Assembly: GCA_934322085.1 (NCBI GenBank)
Contig: CAKRGF010000015.1
Coordinates: forward strand, 1 to 59,763
Direction of reading: 5' to 3'
DNA: 59,763 nt
DNA from: an uncultured Eubacterium sp.
Lineage (GTDB): Bacteria > Bacillota > Clostridia > Lachnospirales > Lachnospiraceae
Position numbers and translations under genes: made by a program. Numbering within the stretch: the first letter of the stretch is position 1; every line of letters begins with the position of its first letter. Below are positions 42,904-50,853 of this stretch, piece by piece. The notes under the pieces were generated by a model, which was not told the DNA's origin, did no database searches, and saw nothing but the letters and a program-made list of their open reading frames with translations.

Positions 42904-45432
42904 ATGAACTGGTATCAAATGGAATCAAAGGAAGTAATGGATAAACTCAACCGTTTCAAAGACCGGGGCTTATCCCAAAAAGAAGTTATCAAACGCCAGA
43001 GACATTATGGGAAAAATGAATTGCAAAGCGAAAAGGGTCCCGGATTTCTCCGTCAGTTTGCCTCGCAATTTAAAGATTTTATGATTCTTACTTTATTAGC
43101 AGCCGCCGGCATTTCTTTTTTTGCATCTTATGCTCAAGGGGAAATGAATCTGACCGATCCTTTAATCATCCTGGCAATCGTTATCCTAAATGCCCTTCTT
43201 GGCATTTATCAGGAAAAAAAGGCAGAACATTCACTGGCTCATCTTCGTTCTCTGCAAACACCACAATGTCAGGTACTAAGGGATGGAAAACGCCAGACCA
43301 TATCTTCTCCGGAACTTGTGCCGGGGGATTTAGTCTATCTTGACACCGGCTGTCTTGTTCCTGCCGACGGCAGACTTCTTCTTACCCACAATCTGTCTGC
43401 GAATGAGTCGGCACTTACCGGTGAAACAGGAAGCATCGAAAAAACTTCTGACTCGCTGCATATGGAAAATCTCTCGCTTGGTGACCAGCTCAACATGGTG
43501 TTTTCGGGTACAATGATTACAACTGGAAATGGACTGTTCTGTGTTACGGAAACCGGCATGAATACGCAAATTGGAAAAATTGCCGGTATGCTTTCCCACG
43601 AACAGGCACCGCAGACACCTCTTACCAAACGCCTCAATCACACAGGAAAAGTGCTTGGCATCCTGGCGCTGATTATCTGTGCGATTCTTTTTTTCCTGGG
43701 ATTGCAGAAAAATCAGCCAGTTTTTGATATGTTTATGACTTCCGTCAGTCTTGGCGTCGCAGCCATTCCGGAAAGTCTGCCAGCCCTCGTTACCATTATG
43801 CTGAGTCTTGGCGTTGAGCGCATGGCAAAACAATGTGCCGTTATCCGCCATCTTCCTGCCGTGGAAACACTCGGCAGTGCCTCCGTTATCTGCTCGGATA
43901 AGACCGGCACGCTTACCCAGAATCGCATGACGGTTCGAAATGTATACAGTACCGAAAACGAAGAAACCTTGCTTCGTTATTTTCTGCTCTGCAACAACCA
44001 ATCCGGTCCACTCGAACACGCACTGATTCATTACGGTGCATCAAGCGGACTTATTTATACGGATTTACGAAAAGAATTTCCAGTTATTGAAGAAATCCCA
44101 TTTGACTCAATCCGCAAGCGGATGACAACACTGCACCGGACACCCAATGGATATTTAGCAATAACTAAGGGTGCTCCGGAATTTATCCTTGCCAACTGTC
44201 ACTCGTATCTCGATAAAGATGGCAGCACACGACCACTGACACACACGATGCGGCACAGGTTAAATAAGCAAATTGAAAATTACACCTCCAATGCACTTCG
44301 TGTCATTGCTCTCGGTTTTTGTATGCACAAAAGCCGTCCGGACAACAATTCCTTAGAATCCCATTTGGTTTTTCTTGGGATGGCAGGTCTGATTGACCCG
44401 CCCCGCCCGGAAGCTTACGCCGCTGTTAAAAGCTGTCAGCACGCTGGAATCCGTCCGATTATGATTACCGGCGACCATAAAAATACCGCCGCGGCGATTG
44501 GTAAGGAACTTGGCATCTGCCAGACAAAAGACGAGGTCATTACGGGAGCCGACTTAGATACCATCAGCGACCGTTCACTTCCGGCGGCACTCAAAAAATA
44601 TCATGTTTTTGCCCGTGTATCCCCAGCCCACAAAGTCCGTCTCGTTAAAGGGTATCAGGCGATGGGCAATGTCGTTGCCATGACCGGCGACGGTGTCAAT
44701 GATGCCCCTGCCCTAAAAGCAGCGGATATCGGCTGTGCCATGGGACGCACCGGAACCGATGTTGCCAAAAATGCGTCTGACATTATTCTGATGGATGATA
44801 ATTTTTCCACTATTGTAAGTGCCGTCCGGGAAGGGCGCGGTATTTACGATAATATAAAAAAAGCCATCCATTTCCTCTTGTCTTGTAACATCGGGGAAAT
44901 CATGACGATTTTTGTTGCTATCTTTTTCGGGCTGTCTGCACCGCTTTTGCCGGTACAGTTATTGTTTATTAATCTCGTAACGGATTCTTTTCCGGCGCTT
45001 TGTCTCGGTGTCGAGCCACCGGACCCTGACAGTATGAACCGTCCGCCATTATCGAAAAATGAAAGTATCTTTCACTTTGATACAGTCTTTCAGATGGTTT
45101 TAGAAGGTATGTTCATCGGCTCCTTGGCACTTTTTGCCTATACGAGCGGCAATTCCACTATGTGCTTTGCCGTGCTTTCTTTATCGCAGTTAGTTCACTC
45201 GTTTAATATGAGAAGCGAGCACTCGCTGTTAGAGACGGGGATTCTTGGGAACAAAAAACTTTTATTTAGTGTATTGTTCTGCATTGTCCTGCAATGTCTC
45301 GTCATCTGCGTTCCCGTTCTCCAGCCTATTTTCCATACGCAGGCACTTAACCTGCGCGAATGGGTTGTCGTAGGTATTTTATCCCTGATGCCGATTCCTC
45401 TCATGGAAATCAGCAAGCGGCTTCACGGATAA
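42904..45432 (+). CDS. P-type Ca2+-transporting ATPase
   Basis: An 842-residue P2-type cation pump. The phosphorylation site CSDKTGTLTQN, the TGET loop, KGAPE nucleotide-binding motif and TGDGVNDAPALK hinge are complete. Membrane span four reads AAIPESLPALV; the usual motif is PEGLP, so Ser replaces Gly. A cation-ATPase N-terminal domain precedes and a C-terminal bundle of spans follows. It would export Ca2+ from the cell. The start at 42904 has GGAGGTAAG upstream. Confidence 0.9.
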   Translation: MNWYQMESKEVMDKLNRFKDRGLSQKEVIKRQRHYGKNELQSEKGPGFLRQFASQFKDFMILTLLAAAGISFFASYAQGEMNLTDPLIILAIVILNALLGIYQEKKAEHSLAHLRSLQTPQCQVLRDGKRQTISSPELVPGDLVYLDTGCLVPADGRLLLTHNLSANESALTGETGSIEKTSDSLHMENLSLGDQLNMVFSGTMITTGNGLFCVTETGMNTQIGKIAGMLSHEQAPQTPLTKRLNHTGKVLGILALIICAILFFLGLQKNQPVFDMFMTSVSLGVAAIPESLPALVTIMLSLGVERMAKQCAVIRHLPAVETLGSASVICSDKTGTLTQNRMTVRNVYSTENEETLLRYFLLCNNQSGPLEHALIHYGASSGLIYTDLRKEFPVIEEIPFDSIRKRMTTLHRTPNGYLAITKGAPEFILANCHSYLDKDGSTRPLTHTMRHRLNKQIENYTSNALRVIALGFCMHKSRPDNNSLESHLVFLGMAGLIDPPRPEAYAAVKSCQHAGIRPIMITGDHKNTAAAIGKELGICQTKDEVITGADLDTISDRSLPAALKKYHVFARVSPAHKVRLVKGYQAMGNVVAMTGDGVNDAPALKAADIGCAMGRTGTDVAKNASDIILMDDNFSTIVSAVREGRGIYDNIKKAIHFLLSCNIGEIMTIFVAIFFGLSAPLLPVQLLFINLVTDSFPALCLGVEPPDPDSMNRPPLSKNESIFHFDTVFQMVLEGMFIGSLALFAYTSGNSTMCFAVLSLSQLVHSFNMRSEHSLLETGILGNKKLLFSVLFCIVLQCLVICVPVLQPIFHTQALNLREWVVVGILSLMPIPLMEISKRLHG

Positions 45433-46378
45433 ACTCACGGATTCGCTGAATGAGAATTTCTTTTACATCTTCCCCCGGATACTGTGTGGCGAGCATGTGT
45501 TTCATCAACATGCCGCCCGCTTTATTCGTGTGTCCGCCACCAGCACCAATCCCGCGGCTGACTTCTTCTGCCAAATCACTCGCCGGCAGATTTTTTTTTG
45601 CACTTCGTACCGACATTTTATATCCAATCGGCGTTTCATTATATACCACACAGCAGTCAACGGTTGCCACACAATTTACCATATCACTAATAACTCCCAA
45701 AAGGTTCGGATCGCATGGCTTTGTATGCAGCACAGCAAAACGATTTTCTTCATCATAATAATAATGAGTCAACGCTTCTCCTGCTATCTCCAAATCCTCC
45801 CGCTGCAAATTCGCATGAATCATTTCATCCAGACACTCTCTGTTAATCTGCAGAGAATCCCGCATCTGCCTGTCTGCCGGATAATAAATTTCAGACAAAC
45901 TGCTGGTATCACTATACAAACCATAATACAATGCCGTTGCCACCTGCCAGTTCTCATTTACCGGATACCCAGCCTCCAAAAGCAGTTCCCAAACCACGGT
46001 GCAACAACTTCCAAACTCTGGAAAAATAAAACACCATTCATCCGTTTTCACACAAATTGGATGATGATCAACCATTGCCACCTTTTTCACCGGCATCGAT
46101 GTAATATTACCACCCTCATACTGGCAGTCCACGGTAATCAAAATATCATGTTCCGGCATTTCATCCACATATCGTATCGGAATACCAAGGTGTTCCACCA
46201 TCAATTTCAGCGACGGCTTTGTAATTTGATGCTCCCCTGCATAAATCAAGTTTACTTTTTTTCCCAAATTCATAAAATACGCATACAAACCAAACGCAGC
46301 TCCCATCGCATCTGCATCCGGACTGTCGTGGCACTGTATACAAATCGAATTGAATTCTGCAAACTGTTTGAGAAACAT
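45410..46378 (-). CDS. DHH/DHHA1 phosphoesterase, NrnA-like
   Basis: A 322-residue phosphoesterase that degrades nanoRNA and pAp, or related cyclic dinucleotide products. The DHH motifs are visible: SPDADAMG, VDHHP and the last metal ligands in YGLYSDTSSL. The DHHA1 domain ends with GAGGGHTNKAGG. A strong ribosome site precedes the ATG. Its 3' end overlaps the end of the Ca2+ ATPase gene by 23 nt in convergent orientation. Confidence 0.9.
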   Translation of the reverse strand: MFLKQFAEFNSICIQCHDSPDADAMGAAFGLYAYFMNLGKKVNLIYAGEHQITKPSLKLMVEHLGIPIRYVDEMPEHDILITVDCQYEGGNITSMPVKKVAMVDHHPICVKTDEWCFIFPEFGSCCTVVWELLLEAGYPVNENWQVATALYYGLYSDTSSLSEIYYPADRQMRDSLQINRECLDEMIHANLQREDLEIAGEALTHYYYDEENRFAVLHTKPCDPNLLGVISDMVNCVATVDCCVVYNETPIGYKMSVRSAKKNLPASDLAEEVSRGIGAGGGHTNKAGGMLMKHMLATQYPGEDVKEILIQRIREFIREAAC

Positions 46379-46586
46379 AAAACGCCTCGCCTCCCTCTCC
46401 TTTGTGGATTAAACTGTTTTTAGAATAGCAAAAAAGGGGGGAAGATTCAAGATTTTTATTGTTAATGTTTATGCTCTAAGTTTAATCTTTTGTACCACAT
46501 AAAGTTGCAAAACGACTTCTTTACAATATCATTTTATGTTATAATGATTTAGTAAAAATTACTTCATAAAGAAAAGAGGAATAAAC

Positions 46587-47930
46587 ATGGCTTGGTATGA
46601 CGAATCAGTATTTTATCATATTTACCCTTTGGGATTAACGGGCGCACCGGCGCAGAATGATTATGGCGAGGTTGTCCACAGACTTCCCACACTGCTCCCA
46701 TGGATTGACCACATAAAAGAAGTCGGATGCAATGCAATTTACATCGGACCGCTTTTTGAATCCGTAGGACATGGCTACGAAACAACGGATTACCAGACAC
46801 TGGACAGACGTCTCGGAGACAATGACGATTTAAAAGAATTTGTCCGTACATGCCACGAAAAAGGGGTGCGGGTTATCTTTGATGGTGTCTTCAATCACAC
46901 AGGAAGAGATTTCTTTGCTTTCAAAGATTTGCAGAAAAACCGCGAAAATTCACAGTACAAAGACTGGTACTGTAATGTAAATTTTGGTGGAAATAACGAA
47001 TACAATGATGGATTTTCCTATGATAACTGGGGTGGCTACAATCTGTTAGTAAAACTGAACCAGTGGAACCCACAGGTAAAAGATTATATTTACGATGTAA
47101 TCCGCTTCTGGGTTTCTGAATTTCATATCGACGGCATTAGACTTGATGCAGCAGATGTTCTTGATTTTGATTTCATGAAAGGCATGCGTCAGGTTGCCAA
47201 TGAAGTAAAACCGGATTTCTGGCTGATGGGCGAAGTCATTCACGGCGAATATACACGCTGGGTTAATTCGGAAACTTTACATTCCGTAACCAATTATAAC
47301 TTGAATAAAGCACTTTGGTCCGGCTGCAACGAGCATAACTTTTTTGAAATTGCACACACGGTAAAACGCCTTTATGACATGGGCGGATGTCATTACCAGA
47401 ACTTAGAATTGTATAGTTTTGCCGACAACCATGATGTTGAGCGAATTGCAAGCAAGATAATAAACAAAGACCATCTCGGCGTAATCTATACCTTGATGTA
47501 CACACTTCCGGGGATTCCGTCTATTTACTACGGCTCCGAATTTGGTATCGAAGGAAAAAAAGAACAGGGTTCTGATGCTTCACTCCGTCCACACTTAGAA
47601 CTTAGTGACTATACCAACGCTGTCACTGACAATCCGCTGACTGCGCTGATTGCCAGACTCGGTTCTATCCATCAGGCGCAAAAGGCATTGTGTTATGGCG
47701 AATACAAAGAGCTTCTTCTCACGAACCGCCAATATGCTTTTTCACGATATTTCGAAAATGAAGACGTGATTACTGCCGTCAACAACGATGAGCAGGAGAC
47801 AACTCTTCATATTCCGTATCAGGGACCAAAAACGCAGTTTAAGGGAGCCTTATCTGACAAGGATTATACGGTACAAAATGGTACAATTGAAATTACACTG
47901 GATGCATGTGGCGGAGATATTCTTATTTAG
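46587..47930 (+). CDS. GH13 alpha-amylase family enzyme
   Basis: A 447-residue cytosolic enzyme. The four GH13 regions are present: DGVFNHTG, DGIRLDAADVL with the nucleophile Asp, MGEVIHGEY with the acid Glu, and FADNHDVERI. There is no N-terminal starch-binding or N-domain, so it is shorter than typical neopullulanases or cyclomaltodextrinases. It would cut maltodextrin-type oligosaccharides. A TATAAT lies about 35 nt upstream of the ATG; no good -35 partner is seen. Confidence 0.9.
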   Translation: MAWYDESVFYHIYPLGLTGAPAQNDYGEVVHRLPTLLPWIDHIKEVGCNAIYIGPLFESVGHGYETTDYQTLDRRLGDNDDLKEFVRTCHEKGVRVIFDGVFNHTGRDFFAFKDLQKNRENSQYKDWYCNVNFGGNNEYNDGFSYDNWGGYNLLVKLNQWNPQVKDYIYDVIRFWVSEFHIDGIRLDAADVLDFDFMKGMRQVANEVKPDFWLMGEVIHGEYTRWVNSETLHSVTNYNLNKALWSGCNEHNFFEIAHTVKRLYDMGGCHYQNLELYSFADNHDVERIASKIINKDHLGVIYTLMYTLPGIPSIYYGSEFGIEGKKEQGSDASLRPHLELSDYTNAVTDNPLTALIARLGSIHQAQKALCYGEYKELLLTNRQYAFSRYFENEDVITAVNNDEQETTLHIPYQGPKTQFKGALSDKDYTVQNGTIEITLDACGGDILI

Positions 47931-48867
47931 AAATATTCTGCGGTTCGCGGTTGACTAAATAAATCCCCGCACACACAAGCAAAAGTGCAAAAAACGTATT
48001 CACATTCCACAGGCTGTCTTTCAGAAAAACGACTGATAAGAGACTTCCAAATACTGGAATCAAAAAATTAAAAACCGTCACTCTTCCCATCGGATTATAT
48101 TTTAACAAAACAGTCCATAAGGAAAAGGCTGCTGCCGATAAAAAAGCTAAATACAAAAGCAGCAGCCAGCCGGTGACGAGTACTTCTGAAATCGAAATTC
48201 TCCCTCCAAACAAAAAACCGATACCAATCAATAAAACCGCACCCAGGATAAGCTGCCATGCACAAAGAGTCACCGGTCCCATTTTCTTTGCTGCCTCTTT
48301 GTTACACAGCGAGCCGAGTGCCGATGACACGGCAGAACAAAGCATAAAACCTTCCCCTAAAAAGGAAAACGAACCGCCAATACTTCCTTTTCCGAGATTT
48401 ACCACAAACACGCCTAGAAGTCCCAAAAGACATCCCGCAATTTTTCTCCCATTGATTGATTCATGATAAAAAATGCATGCCGTCACGACACAAAAAAACG
48501 CTGTACTCCCATTCAAAATTGCACCTTTGACCCCTGTCACGTGCGCCATACCAATATAATAAAACACATACTGCAACGCCGTTTGGACAAATGCCACAAG
48601 TACAATCTGTCCTTTCGGCCACTGTCTTCTCCGCTCGCTTTTATGCTCCTTTTTCTCCACAAAAAAAGAAACCAAAAGGGTTAAAATGCCTGCAAGCAAA
48701 AACCTCGCACCGGCAAACATAAGCTGGTCTGCGGTATCCTGACTAGTAATCTGAAACATACGATATCCGGTTTTTATGCCGGGAAATGCACTTCCCCAAA
48801 GCAGGGTACAAAACACTGCTGTTGCAAATACAATCCATTTTTTTGAAAATAACTTCTGTGCTTTCAT
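47923..48867 (-). CDS. EamA family (DMT superfamily) transporter
   Basis: A 314-residue exporter with ten membrane spans in two EamA repeats; the first begins TLLWGSAFPGIK and the second carries EGFMLCSAVSSALGSL. Members export amino acids or other metabolites. The start at 48867 has GAGG upstream. The 3' end overlaps the amylase gene by 8 nt in convergent orientation. Substrate unknown. Confidence 0.87.
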   Translation of the reverse strand: MKAQKLFSKKWIVFATAVFCTLLWGSAFPGIKTGYRMFQITSQDTADQLMFAGARFLLAGILTLLVSFFVEKKEHKSERRRQWPKGQIVLVAFVQTALQYVFYYIGMAHVTGVKGAILNGSTAFFCVVTACIFYHESINGRKIAGCLLGLLGVFVVNLGKGSIGGSFSFLGEGFMLCSAVSSALGSLCNKEAAKKMGPVTLCAWQLILGAVLLIGIGFLFGGRISISEVLVTGWLLLLYLAFLSAAAFSLWTVLLKYNPMGRVTVFNFLIPVFGSLLSVVFLKDSLWNVNTFFALLLVCAGIYLVNREPQNISK

Positions 48868-48891
48868 AATCATCCTCACTATTCATAGCGT

Positions 48892-48928
48892 AAAAAAAGT
48901 GACATCCTATCTTGTGAAAGAATGCCAC
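48892..48928 (-). terminator. Terminator after the small gene at 48932
   Basis: On the minus strand GTGGCAT pairs with ATGTCAC, with an inner TCTT/AAGA, and TTTTTTT follows. It lies directly after the small gene's stop. Confidence 0.75.
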
Positions 48929-48931
48929 AAA

Positions 48932-49141
48932 TCATTCATCGGTGTCCGTAAAAAGGATAACCGGCTTAGATAAATGATACTGATAATATTTAATTACGTT
49001 GCCACTGTACATACGCATTGGATTCCAATTGCACAAATCATAGTCCTTATGATATGGCAGATGATAATAAAAGGAATCATTGGAGCGGTAACTTTTATCA
49101 TACGTAACCAAACTTTTGGCAAATATTTCCTGTGGTGTCAT
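48932..49141 (-). CDS. Small protein of unknown family
   Basis: A 69-residue protein rich in Tyr, His and Asn (SFYYHLPYHKDYDLCNWNP) without membrane span. It is very likely real: GGAGG lies 7 nt before the ATG, a good promoter (TTGCCA, 17 nt, TATAAT) lies upstream and a terminator follows. It is therefore a separate unit. I do not recognise the family. Confidence 0.7.
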   Translation of the reverse strand: MTPQEIFAKSLVTYDKSYRSNDSFYYHLPYHKDYDLCNWNPMRMYSGNVIKYYQYHLSKPVILFTDTDE

Positions 49142-49168
49142 CCTCTTACCTCCAAGTTGCTTTTCTCT

Positions 49169-49197
49169 ATTATATGACGGAACGAAAAATTTGGCAA
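49169..49197 (-). promoter_or_regulatory. Promoter of the small gene at 48932
   Basis: TTGCCA (49192-49197) and a perfect TATAAT (49169-49174) on the minus strand are 17 nt apart. The rest of 49198-49390 holds no gene that I can support. Confidence 0.7.
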
Positions 49198-49398
49198 GGA
49201 AAAGAAGAAGGATTTTATTGTATGGCAGTTTCTGTTCTTACTCTCCTATCCCATACTCCTGTAACAATTCTTTTTGGTATTCTGTGTCCATTATCGCTTT
49301 TTGTATATATACTAGCACATCTGGAGTTCAAAGTCAATATATTTACTTACAATTGTCGAGCGACTTACGCCAACAAAAAGCGTGAATAATTCATATTT

Positions 49399-49422
49399 TT
49401 GACATGATAAATCATGTTCATA
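49399..49422 (+). promoter_or_regulatory. Promoter with overlapping palindrome, secreted esterases
   Basis: TTGACA at 49399-49404 runs into the perfect palindrome ACATGAT-AA-ATCATGT (49402-49417). A -10-like ACTAAT follows at the proper distance. A dimeric regulator bound here would block the promoter. Confidence 0.5.
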
Positions 49423-49475
49423 CTAATCACACTATGTTAATGTATAACTATAAAATTATATGAGGAGGGCTTACC

Positions 49476-50831
49476 ATGAACATATTCAAAAAACAAACCA
49501 TCAGTATCGGTTTATGCTTTGCACTTGCCGTATCTACACTTAGTGCCTCTACTTCGACAACGGCTGCTGCAAAAGCAAAACTGGCAAAAAAGAAACTTAC
49601 CTTAACTATTGGACAAAGGAAAAAAATTGAGATAAAATCAAAAAAGAAGAATGCAAAGTATTCTTTCAAAGCTTCCAATAAAAAAGTTTCTGTAAGTACA
49701 TCCGGCATTATCAAGGCAAAAAAAACCGGTAAAGTCAAAATTACAGTAAAAGAAAAATTTAAGAAAAAAACAAGAAAGGTGGGAACCATTACGGTTACTA
49801 TCAAAAAGAAAACAACAGCACCTGCGCTTAATACACCAACACCTGCTGTCACAGCTGCACCAACTGCTGTACCAACTGCTGTACCAAGTAATGAACCGAC
49901 TGTAGAACCGACTGCTACCGCCACTGTAAAACCGACTCCAAAAGTCAAAGTCACTCCTACTCCATTTCCGGAAGACCCTGATTTTTCGAACATTCCAAAA
50001 GGTTATACCGCAAAAAATCAGGCAAACAAGGGAGAAGTAGAGCGATTCGATTATGAATCAACAGAATATATCAGTCACGATGAATCCGCTAAGAAGACAC
50101 CAATTGACCGCTATGCTATGGTTGTTCTTCCAAAAGACTATTCAAAGGCAAAAAAATATCCGGTTGTTTATATGCTCCACGGATTAAGCGACACGCCGGA
50201 ATCCATGGTTGGAAACGGAATTCTTAATGATGGTGCAGGTACACAGTATGTGGTATGGAATGCCATTGCCAATGGTGATGTCAAAGAATGTATCGTCGTT
50301 TATCCATGTGTATGCTGCAACGAAGAAGGAAAAAGCAGCTTTAAGACGGATGCAAAAACAGCCTCTTATTATGACTACATCATTAATGATTTGACAAAGG
50401 TATTGATGCCTGCCATTAATAAAGAATATTCCACACTCACCGGACGTGAAAACACGGCGGTTTGTGGATTTTCTATGGGAGGACGCGAGACATTGAATAT
50501 TGGATTAAGACGCCCAGACTTATTCAGCGGTATTGGCGCTTTCAATCCAGCACCCGGTGCAACAAGTGGTGGCGACATGCTGACTGCAAATGAATTTAAA
50601 CTTACTGATGAATACAAGGATAATACTTACATACAGATTACAAAAGGGGCTGCTGACACCACTGTTGGAAACAGTCCTGTTGATTATCACAACACCTTAA
50701 CCAAAAACAACACCCCTCATTCTTATTATGTAACAATGGGAGGCGACCCAGCCGGCAAAGGAAACGGCGGTCACTGGTCAACCGTTTATCATCATGGTTT
50801 GTATAATTTCTTGAAACGTATTTTCAAATAA
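49476..50831 (+). CDS. Secreted esterase (CE1-like) with Ig-like domain
   Basis: A 451-residue exported alpha/beta hydrolase. Signal peptide about 1-31; lysine-rich Ig-like domain about 32-112; Pro/Thr linker about 113-165; esterase domain about 185-451 with the nucleophile elbow CGFSMGGRE, the oxyanion region YMLHGLSDTP and a C-terminal GGHWSTVYHH with the expected His. It is like the feruloyl or acetylxylan esterases of family CE1, which remove side groups from xylan. The next gene is a two-domain paralogue 22 nt away. Confidence 0.88.
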   Translation: MNIFKKQTISIGLCFALAVSTLSASTSTTAAAKAKLAKKKLTLTIGQRKKIEIKSKKKNAKYSFKASNKKVSVSTSGIIKAKKTGKVKITVKEKFKKKTRKVGTITVTIKKKTTAPALNTPTPAVTAAPTAVPTAVPSNEPTVEPTATATVKPTPKVKVTPTPFPEDPDFSNIPKGYTAKNQANKGEVERFDYESTEYISHDESAKKTPIDRYAMVVLPKDYSKAKKYPVVYMLHGLSDTPESMVGNGILNDGAGTQYVVWNAIANGDVKECIVVYPCVCCNEEGKSSFKTDAKTASYYDYIINDLTKVLMPAINKEYSTLTGRENTAVCGFSMGGRETLNIGLRRPDLFSGIGAFNPAPGATSGGDMLTANEFKLTDEYKDNTYIQITKGAADTTVGNSPVDYHNTLTKNNTPHSYYVTMGGDPAGKGNGGHWSTVYHHGLYNFLKRIFK

Positions 50832-50853
50832 AAAAGAAAGGGGATTCTGAAAC

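Noticed and set aside
43330..44031. A 233-codon open frame on the minus strand
   Set aside because: It is antisense to the Ca2+ ATPase gene, lies over its phosphorylation site region, has no ribosome site and reads as low-complexity shadow sequence.
49132..49389. An 85-codon frame on the plus strand with a hydrophobic middle
   Set aside because: It lies over the promoter and 5' end of the minus-strand small gene, lacks a ribosome site and matches no family.
49320..49390. A helix-turn-helix-like stretch (VGVSRSTIVSKYI) on the minus strand
   Set aside because: Only about 20 codons before a stop, no start codon; it may be chance or a very old remnant.
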